A stretch of DNA of 64,000 nucleotides, taken from NCBI RefSeq assembly GCF_001540865.1, contig NC_033635.1, positions 2,256,916 to 2,320,915 of the forward strand, read 5' to 3'. Source of the DNA: Ananas comosus. Taxonomy: Eukaryota > Streptophyta > Magnoliopsida > Poales > Bromeliaceae. This document shows, one piece after another, positions 30,401 to 39,799 of the stretch (the first letter of the stretch is position 1; each line of letters starts with the position of its first letter). The notes under the pieces are model-generated. The model was not told the DNA's origin, searched no databases, and worked only from the letters and a program-made list of their open reading frames with translations. Made by a program: the position numbers and the translations under genes.

Positions 30401-31704
30401 TTAAATATGCGAGTAACTGCTCTTGCCATATGTTGCAGCATGATAAATACTTAGAAGAAGGAAAACGGAAAGATCTTGCCACAATACTAGAACAATATCA
30501 TAGTTATACAAACATAAAAAATATAACTTCAATTTCAAAGGCATGTATATGTACTATCTGACCTTTCCCATGGCTGTGAATTTGAAACCTCATGCGAATT
30601 GGTGATTGACATCTGAATCCTTTCAAAGTCCAAGTAGTTTAAACGAAAAAGGTACAAATCTTTAATGAAATGGCTTTCATATTGGAGTACCTCTAATATT
30701 GATGAATATCATCTTGGCAAGGAAAAGATGTGCATCCAAACCCGTGATTGCATCCAACTTCACAGGATAAAAGTTAGCGTAACAAAGTTCTTAGCCACTA
30801 AATGTCCCAAAAAGAAAAGAGGAAGCATTGAAAGCAAACAGTAGAATATCCACAAGTTAGAGAAGATGAGAGAGCTTTGCATTATTGCTTCTGCAGGCAG
30901 CGCTGGTGATACTTTTCTTTCTGGGATGAATGATATGTTAATGAGCCGTTTACTACTTTTGAAGAGGCAAACTTGGACGAAAGCACGAAACAAATAGGTT
31001 TTAATGCAATGTCAGGATAAAAATGGGGAACCACAAGGTGTATCAGATTGCAATAGAGCTTATACACTTGAAGGACGTCAACAAACACTGAGCCAGAGAA
31101 AACTAAATAAATTTAGTGTTATGTGACGCGATTGCTTGCATGCATAGAAGAGCAGTTGGGGCTTGCAATTGATACAGGTAAGTTGGCACCCAAAGGAAAA
31201 AGCTTTTGATGTGATCAAGAATCACAAAAAGATCATGTCAGCAACAACCAATTTGAGTTCAATATAAATAGACAACTGGAAATGTGTTAAGAAGCAAAGA
31301 GTAGAACATTTGATTTAGAAGCTCAACTGAAACTGGCTTAAATTGCAAGCAATCACTGAGCTCATATAGGTCCAACTGACAAATATGATACGAAATTATA
31401 AGAAACAGACTCCTAACAAATATAGCAAGTTTTAAGGTAAAGAAGGTAGTAGAAATATCTGCGCATTCATACAAGACTAAGTTGAAATCAACAAGTTATA
31501 TTCAAGTAAAGTGGGGAAAAAACAAAAAAAGTGCTACAGTGTGGGATTTGTAACACATATAGTGGACTATGATTCCATCAAGAGGGAACCATTTTACTTG
31601 TCAATATACTCTTGCAGAACAAAATGGCTCAACTGAATCAAAATTTCTGAATAAATATCAAAACAGAACATACTTCCTTTCATGGATTTTCTAACCTTTA
31701 GAAC
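27440..31704. other. Long AT-rich region without a supported gene
   Basis: About 4.2 kb between the SINE and the PORR stop codon. A (TAAAA)n run lies at about 28031-28056. No open frame has recognisable content on either strand. The base composition is milder than elsewhere and has few TE signatures, so part may be spliced 3' UTR of the PORR gene or a noncoding transcript; this is only a guess. Confidence 0.35.
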
Positions 31705-33036
31705 TCAATCGTGGTAAGAATCATATAAATTCCCAACATCCATCTCAGAATCATCGGTAAGAGAAGCATCTTCCAAGGTGCCATCTGTCTCTTCATCTTC
31801 AATATCCATATAGCCACTCCGACTTTCACTGTGACCATCAAACAGATCATCCTCTGTATCGGAAAGCTCATCAAAACTTCTGGTTCTCTTTATCCTTCCT
31901 CTGTAACCAGTAAGTCGAAGAACTTTTTCCTTCCAAAGCACCAAAGGGCATTTTTCTATCAACTCAGAACCTTCGTACGCTTCTGTCAAAAACACACTGA
32001 ACCGCTTCCCCCTCTCGGAAACATAAAAGATCCCAAAGTGCTTCAGCAGAAGCCGCATCAGCTTCTGCGGCATCACAAACTCCCTACGGAAGTGAGTGAG
32101 GTGGTCGGTCACGAGCCTCTTCTCCAATGTAAAGCTCAATATCTCATGCATAATGGCGACCGCCCTCTTATCAAACTCCTGCGAGCCAGGCGTAAGCCCC
32201 TGCGCATCGGCGTAGGGGGAAAGATACGATCTTTTTTGGAAATGTTCGATCCTGCCGCCAATTCTGAAGATTTTCTTGTAATTCGGAGGAAACCTTACTG
32301 GAAAAGGGAGGCAGAGCTCTCCAGGCGAACTTGGCAGCTGTCGATCAGTCTCATCTGTCACGGCTTTCATCTCCAGCTCAGTAACAGCCCAAGAAGGGTT
32401 CCAATTCACAAGCTTTAAGTACTCCGCATCTTCGACCCTAACGACTTTAAAGCATTCCGGAAACATATGGATCCACCTAGTCCTGAAATCGAAAGGAAGG
32501 CCCATGTCTCTTCTGAAATTGGCTATCTTGTCCACAGGAAGCCTCTTATCGACCGACATCATAAGCAGCCGCGTAACGTACTCGGCGGCTTTCTCTGAGC
32601 GCTCTTCGATAAGCCGGGCCTCTTCTTCGACGAGCTCCTCAGCTCGGCTCGTCAAACCGCACCACAGAACTCCTTTTCTGTCCCTGTAGAGATCGAAGAG
32701 CTTGGGGGATTTCCGGATGAAATCGGCAACTTTATGTGGCTTGCTCAGATTGATCTGCTGTCGATATTGCTCGAGCCGCCTTAGCGGGATCACCTGTTCC
32801 GGCTCTTTCTTCAAAACATCCATAATCACCAAAACCTTCGAAACCACCTTCCACCGCTCCGTGGTGATCTCGAGATCGTGCACGCGCTTCTTCTTGCTCC
32901 TGTCCTGCACCCTTCGACTCTTCGTCATGAAGCGCTTTTGCACGGCCATGGATATCGAATTGCACGATATGCGATCGAGAAGTGGCTTCGCATGGTTTTG
33001 TATAGCGAGAACACGAGAACGAGACATGGAACGCAT
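31705..33036 (-). CDS. PORR-domain organelle RNA-binding protein
   Basis: Single exon, 443 aa from the ATG at 33036. Upstream in-frame codons to 33087 have no ATG. The N terminus (MRSMSRSRVLAIQNH) is Arg/Ser-rich with few acidic residues, as expected of a mitochondrial or plastid presequence. The PORR core begins near KKKRVHDLEI and shows WKVVSKVLVIMDVLKKEP, FIRKSPKLFDLYRD, LLMMSVDKRLPVDKI, FRRDMGLPFDFR, FTLEKRLVTDHLTHFRRE and HFGIFYVSERGKR. These fit the plant organelle RNA recognition (DUF860) family of WTF1 and RPD1, which bind group II intron RNA and promote organelle splicing. The C-terminal 50 residues are acidic and low complexity. It resembles the RPD1 side of the family from memory; the exact orthologue is not assigned. 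Divergent from COQ9. Confidence 0.9.
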   Translation of the reverse strand: MRSMSRSRVLAIQNHAKPLLDRISCNSISMAVQKRFMTKSRRVQDRSKKKRVHDLEITTERWKVVSKVLVIMDVLKKEPEQVIPLRRLEQYRQQINLSKPHKVADFIRKSPKLFDLYRDRKGVLWCGLTSRAEELVEEEARLIEERSEKAAEYVTRLLMMSVDKRLPVDKIANFRRDMGLPFDFRTRWIHMFPECFKVVRVEDAEYLKLVNWNPSWAVTELEMKAVTDETDRQLPSSPGELCLPFPVRFPPNYKKIFRIGGRIEHFQKRSYLSPYADAQGLTPGSQEFDKRAVAIMHEILSFTLEKRLVTDHLTHFRREFVMPQKLMRLLLKHFGIFYVSERGKRFSVFLTEAYEGSELIEKCPLVLWKEKVLRLTGYRGRIKRTRSFDELSDTEDDLFDGHSESRSGYMDIEDEETDGTLEDASLTDDSEMDVGNLYDSYHD

Positions 33037-33634
33037 TACTCCATTGATGACAAACAAAGGGTTGCACAGCTTTTTTCGGCTAGGCAATTGAGCGAACAGG
33101 TTGCGTGCATGAGAAATACGAAGCGAAAACGAAGAGTGCGTCTCTCAGAGGCAATACAACGAACACGGGGTGTGCACAACGAGGGAAGAGGAGTAGAGTA
33201 GCCGAGTAGGAGAAGAGTCTCAGTTTAAATTTTGAGCTCGTGGCTCACCCCATTGGCCCAACTTTGTAGTTGTAGCCATGTACGTTTGGACCCGTTGACT
33301 CAAACCAATGAACCCGAACCCAAACCGAAACCCAACCACACTTGAACCCGAACAATCACTTGGCGACCAGAGCTCGAACCACATGAGCACGAGAGATCCG
33401 CATAGGCGTTTTCTCATTGGATCCTCTATGCGACATCACCGATCTACCGTCCGTACGCTGATAGCGGTAAATCGTTACAATCCGCACTAAAATCTCTATG
33501 CGTATGCGACGCTCAAAAACTTTGTCTTCGTCTCCTCACTCTTACAAGTCAAAAGCTGCTTCTCACTTCGCCATTTCGTCGAACACGTAGCGATCGATCG
33601 CTCTCTTTCCCCTCTCAGTCCAGAAGCTCCGATC
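33037..33634. promoter_or_regulatory. Shared promoter interval between PORR gene and COQ9
   Basis: 598 bp separate the two divergent start codons. A site II-type TGGGCC complement (TTGGCCCAAC) lies at about 33251-33260, nearer the PORR gene. Such elements are common in promoters of nuclear genes for mitochondrial proteins. Bidirectional use is inferred from layout only. Confidence 0.5.
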
Positions 33635-36145
33635 ATGGCGTCGCTCGGGGCTCGTCGCCTCCTCCCTAGTCTCGTTTCCCGGCGCCTCTCGCCGTTCCCC
33701 CGAGCGTTTCCCCGCCTCCCCACCGGCGCCGCCCCGCTCTCCTCCGACGAGCCCCCTCCGCCGCCGCGATCGGGGCCGTCGGATCCGTCGGGGACGGCGG
33801 CTGGGGAGGGTCCGCACGGGGCACACCGGAATAGGAGGAGCGGCGGCGCCGGGGACTACGAGGAGGAGCAGGGCCGCGTCCTCCGCGCCGCGCTCTCCCA
33901 CGTCGTACGCCACCGATCCTCCTAATTAATGCCCAATTCAATCTGATTTTTCACTTTTGTGTGTGGATTGATAAGTGTCGGTGTTGATGCGATCTCTCTT
34001 GATTAGTTGAAGTTGGGATGGAGCGAATCGGCGATGATCGCAGGTGCGAAAGACGCGGGAGTGTCGCCTTCGATCGTCGGCGCGTTTCCCCGCAAAGAAG
34101 CGGCGCTCGTGGAGGTGAGAATAGGTCAAATTTCTTTGATTTTAAGGCGCATTTTTGGTAATTTGGGTCGATTCATCTCAGAAATTATTGTTGAATGATA
34201 ATTTCAAAGTTTTTAGTAATCTGTTAGCGTGCAAAGCTGATTTCAGATTAGGGTTTAACTAGGAGATTGAGATATTAGAAAACAGTCACCTAAATTTCTT
34301 TCTCTGGACTTCAAATTCTAATCAGATAGAACTTTAGATAGAACTAGGGTTTAGGAAGGATTCAAGCTTGTGGAAATTGTGACTGCGTTGAAATCTTATA
34401 TTGTGACTAACAAGCTATTTGCCCTTCCTTTTGCGCTTGAGTAGAGGCCATGTAGAGTGAGTTGCAACTATATGTAAGCAAAATTGTGAAAAAAAAAGTC
34501 TTGGAAGTTATTCCGAGAGACTTTTTCTTCTGATTGAATCATATTTCTGTGTGCATCAAGTAACATGCAAAAAGTGATAGATAATCAAGATGGATGGACT
34601 GCATAAGATCTTCACAATCGGAAAAACCGTTACTGAATATATACCTAGATGTATAGCAATTAATTCAGTTAAACTTCAATTATCCCATAGCTAGTGAATA
34701 TATACACAGAGTTATGGGTTGCACTAGTAAACATGACTGGTTTCGCGAGAAGGGAGTGAAAAACACTAAAAGGTGGATTATGGAAGGAAGAAAAATGCAT
34801 TTTCCTGTGTATTGGTGGATATGACACTTCGTGGAGTTTAATGATGGAAGGAATTTGTCTAGCCAACCAAAATACTTACTAGTTAACAGTAATCGGTAGA
34901 GAATCTTTTATCTCTATCTTATGAATAGAGAGACACTTAATGGAGAGGTTAGCTTCACATCTTTCTGTAACGGTTCAGTCAATTATTATTAAGATAGAAT
35001 GTAATTATTTGCATTACTTAATCATCCGAATGGTTCTATTTCGTTTTGGCATTTGCTCGCTCAGTTCTTCATGGACGACTGCCTCCAAAGACTTATTGAT
35101 CGAATTGATTCGGGAGAGGAATTGAAGGATTTGATACTTAGTGAGAGGCTCTCTAAGCTTATTCGGAGAAGATTGGAGATGCAAGCGCCTTACATATCCA
35201 GGTGGCCTCAAGCACTGAGCATTCAGGTCATTGATCTTCTTGCCATCTTTCGCACTTACATGACAAGCTAGTAAGCAGATATTAAATCTCTTCGCTGACC
35301 ATCTTATAGGCACAACCAGCTAATCTCCCTACCAGCTTTAAACAACGCGCAATGCTGGTAGATGAATTTTGGCATGCTGCAGGAGATACAGGCTTGGATA
35401 TTGACTGGTATGTCAAACGTACGGTACTTGGCGGTATATACTCAACGTCTGAGGTGTACATGATTACCGACCACTCTCCAGGTCTTCTTCCCTTCAGATT
35501 TTACTTTCTGCATAAAATTTTCTATTGAATCCCTTTTAATATCACTGGATGGCAATAATTCTATTGTTACATGCACAAAAACAGATATGCGGCTATTTTA
35601 GTGGCAACTTTAAAGCATTAACGAGGTGTTTTCTTCAGTTACATGGTCCTTCCTAATTTACCGCTGTCTCATCTTTTCTTCTTGTCATCTTATTTTCTCT
35701 GCTTTCTTTTATTCTACATGTGTGGTTTGCAGTCATGCTAACTAAATTCTTTCGCTTGCTCTTTGTTTCTTTCGATTCTACTTTCCTCGCTTTCATCTTC
35801 TTTGTTTATTCGTACACTATTGTGGTTTTTTGCTAGATAGCCTCCATTGTGGTTTTTTGCGTCTTAAGCTTGCTTATTAAGCATATCAATTATCTGAACA
35901 GAATTCCGCGATACATGGATGTTTGTGGATAATCGCATCAAAGATGCTTTCGATCTACAGAAAACCGTTCTAGAGGTATGGTCGTATAGATTACGGCAAA
36001 CAATTCTTTCCCTTTTTTATTTCCTAGTAATAGCTTAATACAATGAAACAATCACTTTCTGCAGGCCGCATACTTAGCAGAGGCTGTTGGCGCAGGAGTC
36101 GGTAATTCCATGCAGGGCTTCATGAGAAAGATCTTTCACCAGTGA
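33635..36145 (+). CDS. COQ9: Ubiquinone biosynthesis protein COQ9, mitochondrial
   Basis: Six exons: 33635-33904, 34007-34114, 35065-35226, 35310-35481, 35902-35975, 36065-36145. All are GT-AG and phases join exactly, giving 288 aa. Exon 1 is GC-rich and encodes an Arg/Ser/Pro-rich presequence (MASLGARRLLPSLVSRR). The conserved body has GWSESAMIAGAKDAGVSPS, FPRKEAALVEFFMDDCL, EMQAPYISRWPQALSIQ, DIDWYVKRTVLGGIYSTSEV, TWMFVDNRIKDAFDLQ and a C-terminal AVGAGVGNSMQGFMRK. COQ9 is a lipid-binding TetR-fold protein that partners COQ7 for the hydroxylation step of coenzyme Q synthesis on the matrix side of the inner mitochondrial membrane. Length and exon layout are as expected; no defect seen. Confidence 0.95.
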
Positions 36146-36272
36146 AAGTTTCAGCGTTGCAGCCGCAACACGATTCCAGCTTCTTCTTCTTCTTCTTCTT
36201 CTTCTTCTTCTTCTCTTTCTATTTTTATCTTGGGTGCTTTTGATTTCTATCTTGGAGTAGTTCTCTCTTGTC

Positions 36273-36278
36273 AATAAA
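36273..36278 (+). terminator. Candidate polyadenylation signal of COQ9
   Basis: AATAAA about 128 nt after the COQ9 stop, following a (TTC)n run at 36180-36213 in the 3' UTR. Confidence 0.6.
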
Positions 36279-36370
36279 GATTTCAGATGCTCAGAAATGC
36301 TGTTATATTTCAATCTGATGTAAATTTTCATTTAGCCGAGGAATGAAGTAGTGTCATAAAGTTGGTAGCC

Positions 36371-36560
36371 TCTTCTTTTTTTTTTTTCTTTTTTCTTTTT
36401 TTTTTTTTTTGAGAAATAGGTAGTACGCTATTTGCTTCGTTTATTTCATTTAGAAATAAACTTAGCTGGAAATGTGAATCAATTAGGATTCGAACTTGGG
36501 TCTCGGGTACCAACTACCAAGCTCTTTGCCACTTGCTCTAGGGACGGTCGGTAGTCGGTA
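36371..36560 (-). mobile_element. tRNA-derived SINE copy 5
   Basis: Flanked by a perfect 10-bp duplication GTTGGTAGCC (36361-36370, 36561-36570). Long poly-T at the left end, B-box complement GGATTCGAACTTGG. It landed just downstream of the COQ9 polyadenylation region. Confidence 0.88.
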
Positions 36561-36921
36561 GTTGGTAGCCAATTTTACAATTCACAAATTGTCATGCGTC
36601 CGACCAACAGAAAATTTTTAGGTTGTCGGTGGGCCGTGTTTGGACCGGCCCAATCCTGAGCATGGCATTGGGTCCAAGCTCTGAATTAGGCCCGAGAATG
36701 CCTGAGAAGGACTCGGGACTGGGATCGAGAGGATTGAGCTCGAGCTCGAGCTTGAGTCGTTTGCTTTATTCATCTAGTCCTTGTAAGGTTTCTAACTAAA
36801 GAACCAGGTTTTGTCTTAACAATGTCACTGATTTTAAGAAATTCTTAAAATTTAATTATGTTTTTTAACTCGTCAAATGTGCTTAAGATTCCTATTTTCT
36901 TTCTTTTATATGTAGTTATAT

Positions 36922-37152
36922 ATGAGTCCGGCTACTATACTATTAATAGCACGAAGCATTTGGTGCTACCAAGTTTTTCGCCGTTAGATCTACCCTTTTG
37001 ATCATTTTCATCCGTTAGATCATATTATTCAACCAACCACTCACTCAATTCTAGGAGGTCCACATCATCCTAACCGCATATCTCTTAATTCAATGGCCAA
37101 AAACTTGGTAGAACCAATTAATTGGTACTTTTAAAAGTATATAGGAGCTCAA
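36922..37152. mobile_element. MITE related to the 19061-19313 element
   Basis: Left end block TACTATACTATTAATAGC then GGTGCTACCAAGTTTTT; the complement of the right end has CTATATACTTTTAAAAG then GGTTCTACCAAGTTTTT. The interior shares CAATTCTAGGAGG and ATCCTAACCG-type words with the 19-kb copy. Boundaries are approximate. Confidence 0.6.
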
Positions 37153-37735
37153 TTCTATATATATATTTGACCTATATCAAGCCGAGCATGAGTGAGCTGA
37201 CCTTAACTTGTGTTCGGCTCGTTAAGATTTCGAGCTAAAAAGTTTCAACTCCGTTCGATATGTATATTCGATTTATATTGAGCTGAACACGAGCGAGCTA
37301 ACCCCAACTTATGTTCGGCTAGCTTGTTAAGATTTTGAGCTCAAAAAATTCAACTCTATTCGGCTCGTTTATTAAAACCAACAATCAATTTCGAGCTCAT
37401 TTTGAATTGAACATGAACTAGCTCACGAACAGCGAGCTGGATTGCCAATCTTATATAAAACTGTTGCACCAAGTTTGAAACCTTTCATCTTCCCTTCCAC
37501 TTTTTTTTGCACTTTTTTGGACTAAAGCTAGAAAGAGAGAGAGAATTTGTGTATGTGCAAGAGTGAGGAAGTACACATATATTAGGGTTAATTGCATACA
37601 GGTCCTTACAAACATTGTGAATTGCAAATATATTCCTAAGAAGTTTGACTTTCATATGTTTTCTCTGCAAAAGTCCTAATATTTTCAAAATCTATTTTTA
37701 AAACCTATTTATTTCTAATAGACTGGCGACCAGGT

Positions 37736-37752
37736 NNNNNNNNNNNNNNNNN
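37736..37752. other. Assembly gap followed by (TA)n
   Basis: Seventeen unknown bases followed by about 50 bp of TA. Single unknown bases also occur at 20559, 24549, 26684 and 38125, all beside simple repeats or duplications. Confidence 0.95.
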
Positions 37753-37804
<52 letters not shown>

Positions 37805-37809
37805 TTCAT

Positions 37810-38093
37810 CAAATCCCAACAAACTTCAAAGAACATGACAACATGGACAATCAAAATTCAAACAAACAAAAGGAAAAAAGAAACACATTAAAAGACAACA
37901 TCGGATCATGAAAAAATAAACACTCACTGCGTGTTTATAATAGAGTATATGCTCACACAAGTCACAAGCATATGATGATATAAGCTCTAGAACGATGGTC
38001 CATTTCACGGATATCCCTCTTTAGAATAATTCCATTCCATGAGAATATAACTCTACTCTCGGAATAAAACCCAAACCTTTTCTCCGGCTCTTT

Positions 38094-38124
<31 letters not shown>

Positions 38125-38763
38125 NTTTTTTTTTTTTTTTTTTTTGTGTGTGTTCTAGAAAAACTATGAAAGTAACCGTCTCACATAATTATTGAGTTAT
38201 GGCCCTGTGACAAATAATAACTACCCAAAAAAAAAAAAAAACTTTTATTTCCTCACTGTATACCCTATTATACTGTTCATATGTCCACACGAAAAATTTA
38301 AAGTCTAATTACGATGTATATGATTTTATTATAATATTTAAATTTTAAATTAAATTATAATATTATCAACATATTAATAATATATTAAAATATCCATACG
38401 AGATTCCGACAGTAATGCTGAAAAAAAAAAAGAAGAAAGAACAGTAGAAGGATCCTTCATAGTAACACAGGAAGATTCCATGGAATCATACCCTCTTGTC
38501 CCACCGTTTTTCCTTCCCGGGTACTATTTAATACATTTATTATTATTATTATTAAATCCAAGGAAAAGTCGTTGGCGAGTTTGTCCTAACACCGAATATG
38601 CTCTCTCTCTCTCTTTCTCTCTCTCTCCCTTTCCCTCTCACTTTGATTTTTTTTATTTCAATCTCCGCCCCCTCCTCTATCTCTTTCTCTCTCTCCTCCT
38701 TGTTTCCTGAAACTATGCTTGCACCCAGTGCACCACATTGCCTATGCCCTAGTAGCTATATTC

Positions 38764-38804
<41 letters not shown>

Positions 38805-39084
38805 AAAGAGTATAATAAATATACTTACCTAGTGTAAAATAGTATGAGAACTAACAACAAATGAAGAGATATAATTGACTTTATAAGAAACAACAGCAGA
38901 TTCATTCAATCTGATCGAATTTAGTTTGTGGCACCTGCACTATTCAAATTGTATTTATACTTTTTTTAAGTAGCATCACCAGTCAAATTGTATTTTTCTA
39001 AACTTATTTTATCTGTTACTCTTTATGAATCCCCAATGTTTTAAGCTGATGTGTCATAACCTCCTAATTTTGAAATTTTTTTAA
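37810..39084. other. Intergenic, simple-repeat-rich
   Basis: Poly-T at 38097-38145 with an n, TC-rich runs at about 38598-38700 and (TA)n at about 38769-38801. No gene supported. Confidence 0.4.
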
Positions 39085-39355
39085 TTTAGAATGAGCCATT
39101 TTATTCTCTCTCTCAACATACGTCTCTTCATCTCCCCCATTTAATTTTTATTTAGAATAAGTCATTTTACTCTCTCTCTCTCAACATACGTCTCTTCATC
39201 TCTCCCATTCAATTTTTATTTAGAATGAGCCATTTTACTCTTTCTCTCTCCAAACATACGTCTTCTCATCTCCCCCATTTTATTCTCTCTCTCTCAACAT
39301 ACGTCTCTTCTCTTATTTAATTTTTATTTAGAATGAGCTATTTTACTCTCTCTTC
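39085..39355. repeat. Minisatellite of about 70-bp units
   Basis: Four to five imperfect units, each with TTTATTTAGAATGAGC, CATTTTACTCTCTCTC and CAACATACGTCTCTTC. The array lies just upstream of a Helitron-like 3' terminus and probably belongs to that element. Confidence 0.8.
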
Positions 39356-39435
39356 ATCGTTGGTAGATGTACCAAGTGAGATACACAAAAAAATATTTAA
39401 TATTTTATTATTATTAATTACTACTACAGTTTCTA

Positions 39436-39464
39436 CCCGCTGCAAAGCGCGGGACTTTTCACTA

Positions 39465-39465
<1 letters not shown>
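39436..39465 (+). mobile_element. Helitron-like 3' terminus
   Basis: A short GC-rich hairpin (CCCGCTGCAAAGCGCGGG, 39436-39453) is followed ten bases later by CTAG (39462-39465) and then T. This is the hairpin-CTRR end of a non-autonomous Helitron. I could not place its 5' TC end. Confidence 0.6.
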
Positions 39466-39501
<36 letters not shown>

Positions 39502-39617
39502 TAGACTATAAATAATTATAAAACACGCTAAGGCTGAGGAATTAGGTTTATGGTGCACAGGGTGCATGCAACACTTCTCTTCTTTCTCTCTCCACTCCTA
39601 CTCCCTCCTTACGCTTA

Positions 39618-39625
39618 GCATATGC
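39618..39625 (+). promoter_or_regulatory. P1BS (PHR1-binding) site upstream of SPX gene
   Basis: GCATATGC matches the P1BS consensus GNATATNC and is a perfect palindrome, 175 bp above the SPX start codon. PHR transcription factors bind this site under phosphate starvation and induce SPX genes, which in turn inhibit PHR. Confidence 0.6.
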
Positions 39626-39799
39626 TTTCAAATATTCCTCCCCCCTCTCTCTCTCTTCCCCTCCCAAGTTCCAACTCTTTTAATGCTCTCCCACCCCCCT
39701 ACATCTCTCCTCTTATTATAAACAATCCCAACAATAACATACCCCTCATAATAATTTAGAGCATTAAGATTGAGGGATACTAAGGAGAGAAATAACATA

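Noticed and set aside
27440..31704. Possible hidden gene upstream of 31705
   Set aside because: Scanned both strands; no frame or splice pattern gave a recognisable product.
39085..39355. CRISPR-like repeat array
   Set aside because: Units are contiguous imperfect tandem copies with no unique spacers, in a plant nuclear context.
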